Assembly (NCBI GenBank): GCA_905221605.1
Contig: CAJNDS010000779.1
Span: 1,589,001-1,653,000, forward strand
DNA: 64,000 bases
Source of the DNA: Symbiodinium natans
Lineage: Eukaryota; Sar; Dinophyceae; Suessiales; Symbiodiniaceae
Direction: 5' to 3'
Below the pieces are notes generated by a model that was not told the origin of the DNA, did no database searches, and saw only the letters and a list, made by a program, of their open reading frames with translations. The position numbers were made by a program, and so were the translations under genes. Of this stretch, positions 54,375 to 64,000 are shown one piece after another. Numbering within the stretch: position 1 is the first letter of the stretch; each line of letters begins with the position of its first letter.

Positions 54375-54426
54375 AATTGGTAACAAGACAAACGTGATCT
54401 CATTCACGTTTGTCTTGTTACCAATT
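54375..54426. repeat. Perfect 23-bp hairpin
   Basis: AATTGGTAACAAGACAAACG plus TGA pairs exactly with its complement across a 6-nt loop (TCTCAT). Outer sequence (TTGCAGTTGG and CCAATTGCAA) extends the pairing imperfectly. Confidence 0.95.
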
Positions 54427-54520
54427 TCCAATTGCAAGTCTTGAAATGTAGGTGAACTGCAACCCCTCGCCCGTCCTAAAGCCCTGAACCGTAAACAACC
54501 CCAAATGCTCCAAAGCCCTA

Positions 54521-54654
54521 CCCAGAGACTCCGAACCCCTTATTTTAAGGAATACAAAACCCCTTAACTAAGGAATATACCTTAAATCATATTAGGGTTC
54601 CTATTATAATGTTAGGTATATATTCCTTGATTAAGGGGTTTTGGAGTCTCTGGG
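54521..54654. mobile_element. Inverted-repeat element with one duplicated arm
   Basis: Outer ends CCCAGAGACTCC and GGAGTCTCTGGG. The right arm has one block TTCCTTGATTAAGGGGTTTT, while the left arm has two versions of its complement (54533-54560 and 54561-54580), so one arm is internally duplicated. Confidence 0.8.
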
Positions 54655-55462
54655 AACCCTGCGCAGGTTGCCAGCACACTCCCTGCCAGGGCGCCCTGGT
54701 CCCCTGTCCGGCGCCTGGTTGGTTGTTCCGCATCAAAGGTCTACTTTAAAGATTCAGAAGTTTTTGGGGTTTCGGGGTGAAGCTATGGGTTTTGGGCCTA
54801 GGATTCAGAAGTGTTGGGGGTTTTGGGCCTCCAATAGAAGTCCTAGATTTCTCCAACTCTACGGGAAACCCCCCAAAAAGAGCCCGAGCTGGAGCTGAAC
54901 ACGGTCGGGGCAACTGCAAATTTTGTCCACTGCAACTCCTTGGGGTCGCCCCAAGCATGAGCCCAGCTCTAATCTTAGCCTTTACTTAGGGGTACTTGCA
55001 AATCATGTTTAATTTTCATTTTCGCTAGGGTTCCAAGTTCAGTATAGTTACCCATAGTTACCCTGAACCAGGCCTGAACCTCTGCAAACACCCGAACCCG
55101 AAACTCAGCTCTGCCTAAACTTGCCTTAGGGTAGGGAACCTGCAACACTTTTGCTATAACATAGAAACCTGCAACATTTTTGCGATAATATAGAAACCTT
55201 CTATTCATAAAACCCTAAACCCTAAGCCCTAGACCCATAGAAACCTTCCATTCATGAAAGGCTTCCCTTTTCTTGAGCTAGGGTTTAGGGTTTAGGATTT
55301 AGGGTTTAGGGTTTATAGGGTTTAGGGTTTAGGGTATTCAGCCCCTGAATTGCTTATGGAGTGGAGCCCAGGTCTTGGAAATGACGGAGAAGTGATGTGG
55401 CAGCAAGGCGCCCTGGGTTTAGGGTTTAGGGTTTAGGGTTTAGGGTTTAGGATTTAGGGTTT
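54655..55462. other. No secure gene; arrays at the right
   Basis: Unique sequence with open frames on both strands but no domain, then TTTAGGG arrays at 55279-55335 and 55414-55460. Confidence 0.5.
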
Positions 55463-55478
55463 GCCATTTTGGCTCAAG
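55463..55478 (+). other. Relict dinoflagellate spliced leader
   Basis: GCCATTTTGGCTCAAG matches the last 16 nt of the 22-nt dinoflagellate spliced leader, the usual relict form left when a trans-spliced mRNA is copied back into the genome. The next 17 nt (CCATTATTGCTACGAGG) look like an older degenerate copy. It lies 62 nt upstream of the retrocopy ATG. Confidence 0.85.
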
Positions 55479-55540
55479 CCATTATTGCTACGAGGCCTAT
55501 TTGGCGAATGTAATTAGACGCAACACCTCGCGATATTGCA

Positions 55541-56190
55541 ATGGAGAGGGCCAAGCTGCTGTCTTGCGTGGGGTTCGCATGGCGAAAGTCATTCCACGCG
55601 GACGTTCCTCAAGTCACCAGGCAATTAGGCGCTGCTCTGCATTAACTAAGGGAATATGAGAGAAAGCACCACGAATCGTTTCCATCTTCGATGCTATCCT
55701 GCCCCAGATAAAGGAACGAGAGACGCGGCACTGCTATTCTGATTCAGTCACTCAGACGGAGTTGGAGATCCTGACGCGGCCTCAGTTCGAAAACATCATG
55801 GTGGATCTGCAGGGCCAGTTTGCACAACTACAGGACCAGTTTGTACAAGCTGCACAGCGGTGGAGCAGTAGCGTGCTGGCGCAAAACCATCGTGTGGAGG
55901 ATCTTCAGAGGCAGCTACATCATCTAGCTGATGAAGGGGAAGTGGCGGTACACAATGATGTTGAAGTGGAGCAGCACGGCGATGTACCTCTAGCTAGCAC
56001 AGACCAATTTCAGCAGACGGTGGAAGACGCTGCAAGACACGGTAGCCACTCCGATGCCTGCTTCGACATGCAGCGATTACGTGCACGGCACCAAGAGGAG
56101 AGAATGCGTGTGAAACAGCAACGGCGTGCTGCTAGGTTGTGCAGACTTGAAAATGAGAAGGACAGCCACGAAGGACTGCAGTTGCAATGA
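55541..56190 (+). pseudogene. Processed retrocopy of a coiled-coil protein mRNA
   Basis: Starts at ATG 55541 (MERAKLLSCVGFAWRKSF), meets TAA at 55643-55645, stays protein-like, then shifts frame at about 55670-55690 into a second frame that runs to TGA 56188-56190. The second part (SIFDAILPQIKERETR, then about 140 residues including DLQGQFAQLQDQFVQ and RLRARHQEERMRVKQQRR) is rich in Glu, Gln, Arg and Leu and looks like a coiled coil. The spliced-leader relict upstream, the absence of introns and the two lesions point to a decayed mRNA-derived copy. No named family is recognised. It sits between telomere-type arrays. Confidence 0.7.
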
Positions 56191-56578
56191 TGGGCGGGGT
56201 TTTCCATGCTCGCATGCTTTTGGTCCTCAGGATAAGCTTGAGGTCTTGATTCTTCTTTCTGCCACGAAACACTTGTGGCTGCTTCAAGTTAGTGTTCTGG
56301 CCTTCATGTCTTGTCTGGGGCACCTGTTGCAAATCAGCGGACGCGCAGCAGGCTGTTCGGCAGCCACGGACCCGTCAGAGCGCGCGGGGTCAAAAAGGGT
56401 TTAGGGTTTAGGGGGAACAGAAGACCCGCAAAGCACCCGAAGGGTTCAGGGGCTGAAGAGTCCTCATCCTGCAATCGCCCAGTTGCAACGCAACTCCCCG
56501 AATCCATCAAGGGGGTTTAGGGTTGAGGGTTCAGGGAAGTTCAGGGTCTAGGGTTTAGGGTTTAGGGGAACGTGTCAG
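56191..56578. other. 3' flank of the retrocopy
   Basis: Contains TTTAGGG fragments at 56398-56415 and 56514-56570. A possible exon near 56441-56510 is weak. Confidence 0.45.
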
Positions 56579-56666
56579 GCTGTGTTGCGGCATTCTCCAC
56601 ACACTATGACCCCAACACGGGCAACCGACCAGGGGACCACATAGTGCAGCGATGGCATCAACTGTG
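56579..56666 (+). CDS. Orphan internal exon
   Basis: An 88-nt block between GTCAG|G and a GTCCTT donor. It includes CVAAFSTHYDPNTGNRPGDH, then IVQRWHQL. Unknown family. It lies upstream of the DnaJ exons and could belong to that gene, without proof. Confidence 0.45.
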
Positions 56667-57594
56667 GTCCTTGTGACCAGGCAGTGCTTGCAGGGCTTAT
56701 AAGGGTTTATGGTGTCCTGCCAATTGCTCATGAGTTGGAGCATGGGCTGCAGCCCTTAGGGCTCTAGGGTCCATGCTGGATATGGATGAGCCCCAATCTG
56801 CCAACAAGGGAATACCGGGGAGGGTTTAGGGTTTAGGGTTTAGGGTTTGGGGTTTAGGGTTTAGGGTTTAGGGGAGGGCGCTCTGAGCCCTGAGCCCCAA
56901 TACCATAACAAAAACCAGGACTGTGCTGTAATTAACCGCATGTCGGCGCCAGGCAGTCCGGTGCAGTTTCGCCAAGATGGTGAGACACCCGTGAGCGTGG
57001 CTGCAGTTTGGTAGCCCGATGGCTGCGCGCTGACAGGTGCAAACGTCGCCTCCCTCAACCTAAGTCCTCAACCCCCTTTTGACAGGGGCCCCCGGGTTCT
57101 TCGTAGGGTGTGAGGGAATGAAGGCCCTATATGTATTATATGTATATACATATATATATGTATGTATATATATATATATATCCCTTCAAGGGAGTATATA
57201 CCGCCCAAATTCCCCTCATTCCCTACTAAGAACTAGCCAGGGGGTTTATGTGCTTCACCAAAGTGTGGGGCTGCTCTTGCTGCAGACCTGAGCCGTCCTG
57301 GGCAACAGGACCAGGCGGTTTAGGGGTTTAGGGTTTAGGGTTTCAGGTGCTCGAACATGATTCTGCTTACGGATTCCGGCAATGAAAAGAGAGATCTCTT
57401 AGCCACTCGCAGCAACTGACCACACAAAATATCGACATCCATGCCTGTAGGCCACTGTCCTCCGTTCCCTTCTGAGAAGAAGTTGCACTTCTAAACGTCA
57501 GCACACGACCTCCCGAAGTGAAGCAGTGATCTTCACATGACCTCTTCACATGACCCGGTAGCACATCAAGGCATTCTTGGCTCCCCTCGCACAG
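56667..57594. other. No secure gene
   Basis: TTTAGGG array at 56822-56872, TA repeats at 57125-57182, and a short array at 57316-57343. No supported exon before 57595. Confidence 0.5.
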
Positions 57595-57631
57595 GCCCAA
57601 CGCCAGCCCGTCCGAGATCAAGAAGGCTCAT
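57595..57631 (+). CDS. DnaJ exon, helix II
   Basis: 37 nt after GCACAG|G, reading PNASPSEIKKAH, ending before a possible GA donor. The J-domain helix II signature S-E-I-K-K-A is clear. The 3' boundary is uncertain. Confidence 0.65.
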
Positions 57632-60600
57632 GAGAATTCTTTGCCAGTGGAATGCACCTAGCCGTTGACCCAAATGAATATTCAGACGTAACCATTCCTG
57701 CAGAAAGGCCTACTACAAAGAGGCACGCGTGCGCAGACCCGAGCATGCAGTCGTAGTCGGCAAGCCAGCGTTTCATTTCACAGGCGCTATCTGGGGATTA
57801 GGGGGTCAACCGGAGGCCAAGAAGGAATGACGCTGAGAATTCTTCTTTGTTTCATCTGTTTCGAGCTGTTTAGGTGGTCTGTTCTGTGGCGGGGTGTGTC
57901 TTCCGCGTGCCAAGCAGTTGGTACCACGAGCTGGTGCCTAACACAGGAGCCTCATTACTTGCCAAGAATATCACCTTTATCATCCCTAGATAATTTCAAT
58001 ATCGGCTCAAGAGGACGGCTTTATTCGTGCTCGAAGGGGACCCTTTGTGTACTTGGAGACCTATCGCCATTCAACATCAAACTAAGCAACGAAGCAAACA
58101 AAGTTTCAAGCCCTCTAAGGAAAAATGTTTCAACAGTCCCTTTCCCACATCACAGTGTAGTTACTAGCTCGGCTGAGCGCTGATCCTAAACTATGGGTCC
58201 TTTTTTCTTTGGTGCCCAACAATATAAGGAATGTTCTCTAGCAGAGACATCAAAAAAAGCAAGGACCATTCTCAACCGAGGTAGATTTGGAACTATTGTT
58301 GAAGTTCTTAGGGCCCTAGTCGCCACATTCAGTGTTTACAGGGCAACCACACAAAAACACTGACGACAGGTGTTTTGAGGGGCCTGTTAGGCTTTTGTTT
58401 CCGGTTGGGGTTCGGAGTTGATCTTCGTTTTTGTTCGGGGGAGGGGTGGGGGTGAGGTTAGGGGTTATGGGAGTTCTGGGAAGGTGAACAAACTGTTGTC
58501 GTGAGGGGAGGGGGCGGCCTAAGCCCTACACCCTAACCCTTGAACCCTAAACCCCAAACCCTAAACCCTAAATCCTACATCCTAAACCCTAAACCCTAAA
58601 CCCTAAACCCTGCTTGAGCTCTCCCAGGTGCCATCCGGACAAGAATCCCGGGGATGCCGAAGCCACGGCCAAGTTCCAGAAGTTCCTTTGCTGGCAAACC
58701 CTAAACCCTAAACCCTAAACCCTAAACCCTAAACCCTAAACCCTAAACCCTAAACCCTAAACCCTAAACCCTAGCCCTAAACCCTAAACCCCAAAGCCCA
58801 AACCCTAAACCCTAAAGCCTAAACCCAAAGAAATCCTTTACCCCCTCCCCACCCCCATCCGCCCTGCTCAAAGGCCAGGGGGGCTAAATTGCCAATTTGT
58901 GTGTCTTGTGAGGTTTGGGTAGGAGGTTTAAGGTGCAGAAGCTGGAACTCGACGTCCTGTTGGGAATGGCTTTATAGGGTAGGGTTTAGGGTTTAGGGTT
59001 TAGGGTTTAGGGTTTAGGGTTTAGGGTCTTCCTGTTGGATTAAAGCCCCCCAACAAAGAAAGTTCTTCTTCGCAAAGGGTAATAGGGTAAGATAGGGATC
59101 ATTTTCTTTTACTTTACCCCGAAGCCGTAAGCCCGACTGCTGCGACGGACCCTGTATCCCGAAACCCTAAACCCTAAACCTCAGAAGCGAAAACCTGAGA
59201 TTCTTTAGGGTTCAGGGCTTAGGGTTTAGGATTTCGGGTTTTAGGGTTTTGGGGTTTTAGGGTTTTAGGGTTTTAGGGTTTTAGAGTTTTAGGTTTTTAG
59301 GTTTTAGGGTTTTAGGGTTTTAGGGTTTTAGGGTTTGGGGTTTAGGGTTGAGATTCTGGATGTGAAGTGTCCCCTGTCATGCCTGAGTTGATGGATCAGG
59401 CTGAGCACTGTCTACCAGGCGGGTCCTGCTCGGATACCACCCTAAACCCTAATCCCTAATCCCTAAATCCTAAACCCACCCGCAGTTCCTGTTTCTACTA
59501 TCTGCCGAAGAACCCATGTCATTCCTTGTAAGGGCGATATAGGGATTACAATTCTAGATTTTTTGGGTTCTTAAGCAAATAGTAGGTTTGGGTTGAGAGG
59601 CGTTTAGGATTTAGGGGTCTATGGTGTGACTTGAAGGGGAACAACCAAGTTTCGGGTTAGGGGTTTTGGGTTTAGGGTCTATTAAGAGCTCACATTTGTG
59701 GTGCGGCAAGCTGGGTACATTCGGTTTTGTAGCCCTGAGCACGTGTGGATATCACTCCTTGACGTTCCTAAATGCGGCTTTCCCTTATGTCGTGCCTCTT
59801 CACAACTTCGCCAGTCTTTTTTTTGGTCAAAGAAGGACGGGCTACGGATGCCTCCTCGTTCAACATCATTGAAGCACCTCAAACCAAAGTGTCCGTGGAT
59901 TCCCGCAATTACAGAAGAACATTGAGAGTCTAGACCTCCACATGTATGGTACAGCTACTACGCTTCAAAATACACATGGACTTTTTTTCTGGGTCCTTGT
60001 TGGTTATAATTTTACATTGGGGTCCCAGTTAAATCTTGCAATAAGGAATAAAGGAATGACAGTTTTTGAAAAAACAACCCCCCCCAAAAAAAAAAGATAG
60101 TTTTAAAACAAAAATCCCAACAAGGATGCAGTTTTTTTGAGACGAAGTAAAAAATATACCCAAATAAAAATAATAGTTCTTAAAATTAAATGCAGAGAAG
60201 GTCGCAGAGAGCCCGTAGAGCACCTCAGGTGTTGTCCGATCCCGAGCTCCGCAAGAAGCAGCGGCCTCAGGAAACCCTGAACACCCTCAAGGTTTAGGGT
60301 TGAGGGTTTAGGGTTTAGGGTTTAGGGTTTAGGGTTAGGGTTTAGGGTTTAGGGTTTAGGGTCTAGGGTACCGAAACGTCCCGACTCTGAGTATGTGGCT
60401 TTCGCGTGTCCTGGGATCTTCGACCGAATGTGATGTCTGAATCATGTCGGCATCGACCCCAGACAGTGTAATTAAGGGCACCACTCCAAGGGTTTAGGGT
60501 TTAGGATTCTGCACTCAGGAGGGGCGTGCACGCGCGCGGGAGCAAGGCGAAAGCCCCATGTGCAACACCGCGGCATGAGAATCCCGCTGGGAACGGACAT

Positions 60601-61945
60601 TTGAAGCCAACCCATGCACTGACCACATTGCATGAACATGCGTTTTCGCGACGCCCACGCAAGCCTCAAAAAAAGGGCGTCGGAGGCGAGTGCACGATTT
60701 CGAGCACACCGGACCTAGTGAGAACCCTAAACCCTAAACCCTAAACCCTTTGCTGGTCCCGGCCAGCGATCTACTTCTCCACCCGCAACATAAGAGCCCC
60801 AAAGAGCAAGCACTGTTCGGGGAAAATCTCCCGGCTGTCATTAGGGCACTTTCTTCAAACCTCCAACCGCTGAAATGTGAGCCCTTAACACAGAGGCGTC
60901 GAACCAATTCCTGCCTATGCCCTTGGGACTTTTTTCTATTACCCTAAACCCTAAACCCTAAACCCTAAACCCTTTTTTGGTTCAAGAGGATCCTTTTCAG
61001 GAAATCGGGGGGATTTCAGGAATTTTTAGAGGGTTTTCAGGGCCATCCTGGCTGCCGATAGGATGACTGTTGCGAGGTATGATCGTGAGGGCAAGGAGGG
61101 CGTAGACAAGCAGAAGACCGTGCAGATGGACCCAAGGCAAAGTTTCTGGGAGCTTCAGGGACTACAAGTTTTGGGAGCTTCAGGGACTGCATGGAGGAAT
61201 TATTTGAACGCCCGCGCTGTAAAGAAAGAGCATCTGGAAGCTGGAAGAACACAGAGCGAATACTTCCCAGTGCAGGTGGCATGATACATGCCCTGGGCGC
61301 AGATCCTCTAATCGTCCTCGCCCAAATCCATACCCTGCAGCGTGAGTCGGGAGGGCTGAGAATCACCTCATAGTGAGTCTTGCAACGCCAATTCTGTGAG
61401 TCTCGTGCTGCACTGGCACTGATCCAAGGAGCTTTCCCACAGTACCTCCGCTTCAGCAGGTTGTGCATCACCTGGTTCGCCACCTTAAGAACCCCAGAAG
61501 TGTTGGACCCTAAACCGTAAACCCCAAACTTTAAACCTGAGTGCCAGCTAGGGCGGCAAGCAAAAGACCCTAAACCCTATAGGCTTTCGGCTCCCATGGT
61601 AAAGTAGAAGTCTTCAGACAGCTGCAGTCTAAGGTTTCAGCGCCATGGTCAGGAGACTGCACAGTTTGATCTGCAGAAGCTTCACGGGGAACCATATGAC
61701 CTCCACTAGCCCTGCTCTATACCCTCCAGTCCGTTCAGACCAAACCCCCCCCCCCCCCAACCAAACCCTCAACCCTAAACCCTGTGCGCGAGCGTGTGAG
61801 TCGGAGCCCTGAACTCTGCCTTCGAAATCCCAAACCCTAAACCCTCAACCCTAAACCCTAAACCCTAAACCCTAAACCCTTCAGGGCCTTCTTCTCACTC
61901 CTCTTCGGATCCGAGCGTTTCGAGCCCTGGACAGGGGAGTCGCAG
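57595..61945 (+). CDS. DnaJ-domain protein, split gene
   Basis: Six plus-strand exons, 57595-57631, 58628-58681, 59400-59418, 60229-60263, 61077-61136 and 61885-61945. From the second on they join in phase. They read J-domain helix II (ASPSEIKKAH), the HPD loop (CHPDKNPGDAEATAKFQ), helix III (LSTVYQ, then VLSDPELRKKQR), the YDREGKEGV end of the domain, and the AFFSLLFGSERFEPWTGE start of a DnaJ-X type domain. J proteins stimulate Hsp70 ATPase through HPD. The first helix (E-Y-Y-D-L-L) is not found locally; the only candidate is at 22605. A few residues between helix II and HPD are also missing, so an exon may be unseen. The 3' end of the gene was not found. Confidence 0.8.
57827..58183 (+). 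CDS. Hypothetical small secreted protein, nested in a DnaJ intron
   Basis: 118 codons from ATG 57827 to TGA 58181-58183. Residues 1-30 (MTLRILLCFICFELFRWSVL and on) look like a signal peptide or membrane anchor. The remainder is polar with several Cys and no recognised domain. The area lacks telomere-type repeats. It may be a chance frame. Only length, a Met start and the hydrophobic leader support it. Confidence 0.35.
   Translation: MTLRILLCFICFELFRWSVLWRGVSSACQAVGTTSWCLTQEPHYLPRISPLSSLDNFNIGSRGRLYSCSKGTLCVLGDLSPFNIKLSNEANKVSSPLRKNVSTVPFPHHSVVTSSAER
58628..58681 (+). CDS. DnaJ exon, HPD motif
   Basis: 54 nt after CTCCCAG|G, reading CHPDKNPGDAEATAKFQ, ending in phase 2 at GTTCCT. HPD is the Hsp70-activating motif. 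Confidence 0.88.
58697..58800. repeat. Long CCCTAAA array
   Basis: About eleven perfect units followed by degenerate ones. It begins 16 nt after the HPD exon donor. Confidence 0.97.
59222..59345. repeat. Variant array, TTTTAGGG unit
   Basis: Tandem 8-mers with an extra T, homogenised over about 100 nt. Confidence 0.95.
59400..59418 (+). CDS. DnaJ microexon of 19 nt
   Basis: One base plus LSTVYQ between GATCAG|G and a GC donor. It exactly fills the gap between AKFQ(K) and VLSDP in the J-domain with correct phase at both sides. Confidence 0.75.
59496..59585. mobile_element. MITE-D copy 7
   Basis: Ends CTACTATCTGC...GAACCC and GGGTTCTTAAGCAAATAGTA plus G. The interior has GTAAGGGCGATATAGGGATT. 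About 90 bp, in a DnaJ intron. Confidence 0.75.
60229..60263 (+). CDS. DnaJ exon, VLSDP segment
   Basis: 35 nt after CCTCAG|G, reading VLSDPELRKKQ, ending in phase 2 at a GC donor. Confidence 0.85.
61077..61136 (+). CDS. DnaJ exon, end of J-domain
   Basis: 60 nt after TGCGAG|G, reading YDREGKEGVDKQKTVQMDP, ending in phase 2 at a GC donor. The frame is also open upstream and downstream of these sites, but the J-domain alignment requires these limits. Confidence 0.85.
61885..61945 (+). CDS. DnaJ exon, start of DnaJ-X-like domain
   Basis: 61 nt after TTCAG|G directly following a CCCTAAA array, reading AFFSLLFGSERFEPWTGESQ, a segment conserved in DnaJ-X proteins. GC donor. Confidence 0.88.
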
Positions 61946-63615
61946 GCCCAGGCTTTCCAGTCTTCGATGTGTGCTCTAAGGTTTAGGGTTTAGGGTTTAG
62001 GGTTTAAGGTTTAGGGTTTAGGGTTTCGGGTGTGTGAAGTGGGGGTTCCATTCTGGCAGCCACCAAGTCCCAGTTGCAAGAGGGTTTAGGGTTTAGGGCT
62101 TAGGGGCCACAATTCCCATCTACCCACACTCTGCAAGATCAGTGTAGTGTGCAGATTCTTCTGCAGTATGGCATTTGTGGCGTGGCCATGTGGAGCCCGT
62201 TCTCATAAGCCCTCAACTGGCCCGACAATAGCACGGAAAGAAATATGGTTTATCTTGCTGCAGTTGTTGAGTGTATGTATGGCTCCTTATTGGTCACTGT
62301 ATATTCTTGGTGTCCTTTGAGGGATACTCGCAGCATCAACCCTACTTCCATATGAGGGGTTCAGGGCTTAGAGTTTGCTGATTAAAGCCTGGCCCTAAAC
62401 CTTAAACCCCAAACCCTAAACCCTAAACCCTAAACCCTAAACCTACAAAGACCTACAAACCCCGCATTGCCGTGGCTAGTCGGGTGCCAAAAACCTATTA
62501 AAAGGGTTTACAGCAAGGCCGAGACCTCCTTGTGGAAGAACCATTAGCCCTAAACATGTTAAGTTTTTGAGCTTAAGACCCTTACTGTAGACCCTCGTTG
62601 TAGGCCCAGGGACTAGGGATGAGGGTTGAGGGTTTAGGGTTCAGGGTTGAGGGTTTTGGGTTATTGCCTTCAGTCCGTGCTTAAACAGAAGGGTTAAGGC
62701 TTAGGGTTACACATCTTGGTAACCCTTCGCGCCTTTTTGGGGTTCAGGTTTCTTACTGAAAGTTCCCCAACCTCAACAGGATACCCTGACTATGACATGG
62801 TTTAAATTGTGCAGCAGCTTTGAGCGTGCACAGAGGTTAGAGCCCGTCCATGATCCGAAGTTCCGCTAGACAAGAAGTGGCAAAAAGCTTCAAAGCCTCT
62901 GGCATTTGTGGGACCATCTATAGGGTTCTTAAGGGACGGGGGAACCTAGGTACCTACCCCCCCATGAACCCCCCTCTCTTAGGAACCCTATAAACCATGC
63001 ATGGTGCGGGCTTCGGTGAGTTATTCAAAGGGTCTGAGGGTCGACATGTACTCTAAGGGTTTTGGGTTTAGGGGTTTAGGGGTTTAGGGGTTTAGGGGTT
63101 TCGGGGTTTCGGGGTTTCGGGGTTTAGGGGTTTAGGGGTTTAGGGGAGTTTAAGTTTAGGCGGCTCGTAAGATTGCGGGCATGTGAGCAGCCGGTCCGTT
63201 CTTGCAGCCTGACTTTTCCAGCCCCAGTCTTATGGTCTCACCAAGCAAACAAGGAAGCGGTAATGGGCTGGGAAGAACTGGAGGCGAATAGTACAAACCA
63301 GTGGTATAAACAAGCAGACCCAAAAATATCTGTATCGGTACATGCATACGAGTACAAGACAAGGCTAAGTGTGTGTATATTCCGCCGCAGCCAAGCCAAG
63401 CAAGCTTCGCGACATTCCCCCCCCACCTTGTCACTTGATCAGCTCGTCACAGCAAGCCAGAGGTCCGCAGGAAAGTACATGTTTCGGGGCCTAATGGCCA
63501 TCAGGGCCATCTGCTCAAGGCAATGGCGGCCGGCGGCAAGCCTCAGGCAAATTTCTTGGCATTGCACAGAGCGCCCAGGCTTTGTTGAGCATCCTTTCAT
63601 CGACCATTTGCCTGT
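61946..63615. other. Array-rich DNA, no secure gene
   Basis: TTTAGGG arrays at 61980-62030, 62083-62103 and 62620-62660, CCCTAAA at 62396-62442, and a GGGGTTTA variant array at 63058-63145. The remaining exons of the DnaJ gene should lie here or beyond, but I could not identify them. Confidence 0.5.
63058..63145. repeat. Variant array, GGGGTTTA unit
   Basis: About ten tandem 8-mers with an internal block of GGGGTTTC units, showing a second variant spreading inside the array. Confidence 0.95.
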
Positions 63616-63618
63616 GTA

Positions 63619-63722
63619 ATATAGGGGTCGGAAAATCATTCCTAATAGTAGTCTCATGGTCCCTTGCCAATTTTACTATAATAACCCCCGACCCTATTCT
63701 AATCATTAAGGCCCCAATATTA
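63619..63722. mobile_element. MITE-H copy
   Basis: About 104 bp with ends ATATAGGGGTCGG and CCTTAATGATT-type complement ending CCCCAATAT, and the interior CATGGTCCCTTGCC. Relatives near 1232 and 50566. Confidence 0.7.
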
Positions 63723-63819
63723 TGTAAACCTGCGCACGCTCTGGAACCTGGCTGGCCGAGGTTTTGCCTCTTCTAGGGAGTTCCAGCGGGCCAGACTCAC
63801 CCCAACTTCATCTGTCTCC

Positions 63820-64000
63820 CTCCCCCTCCCTTCTCCTTACCCTTGCCCTACCTCTCCTTCGCTTTCTTTCTCTCATCTCTCATCTCTCTCTCATCTCCCT
63901 CATCTCCCTCATCTCCCTCATCTCTCTCATCTTTCTCATCTTTCTCATCTCTCTCATCTCTCTCATTTCGCTCTTCTCTCGCTCTCTCTCTTTTTCTTTC
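63820..64000. repeat. CT-rich microsatellite, truncated by window end
   Basis: Tandem CTCTCAT/CTCCCTCAT units passing into CTCTCTC. It continues beyond the window. Confidence 0.95.

Overview
This window reads as nuclear DNA of a dinoflagellate. The evidence is a relict of the dinoflagellate spliced leader at 55463-55478, introns with GT, GC and GA donors and an AG|G acceptor, exons often under 100 nt, and dense interspersed TTTAGGG/CCCTAAA arrays (the plant/alveolate telomere unit) on both strands. There are no operons, bacterial-type ribosome sites or terminators. Most long ORFs in the simple repeats are spurious. The real coding signal is mainly short exons, which I found by protein-like translation between AG|G and GT/GC/GA.

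Layout. 0-14 kb: intron-like DNA with telomere-type arrays, at least five families of short inverted-repeat elements (called MITE-A, B, C and so on here), microsatellites including a (TAG)n block of about 420 bp, and several orphan exons on the plus strand. 14.5-21.6 kb: one nearly complete Penelope-like retroelement, flanked by 283-bp direct repeats that differ by one base. It holds three coding segments in order: an RS-rich ORF with an unidentified C-terminal domain (broken by two stops), a 407-aa coiled-coil/NLS ORF, and an ORF with an N-terminal GIY-YIG nuclease followed by a reverse transcriptase (broken by one frameshift). The last two overlap as ATGA. 22-41 kb: more plus-strand exons, repeats and foldbacks.

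41.5-43.1 kb: an uninterrupted 531-codon acyltransferase-3 family membrane protein. 43.8-51.1 kb: a class III nucleotide cyclase catalytic domain assembled from eleven small plus-strand exons with consistent splice phase and a stop codon at 51082-51084. 55.5-56.2 kb: a decayed processed retrocopy of a coiled-coil mRNA behind the spliced-leader relict. 57.6-61.9 kb: a DnaJ-domain gene (J-domain plus start of a DnaJ-X type domain) in six exons, one only 19 nt long. The final 180 bp is a CT-rich microsatellite.

The genes do not form a pathway. What links them is architecture: small exons in introns built from telomere-like arrays and MITEs, with elements sometimes ending exactly at splice sites. 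Splice boundaries and orphan exons are inferred by reading only. The cyclase, DnaJ, acyltransferase and retroelement calls are the secure ones.
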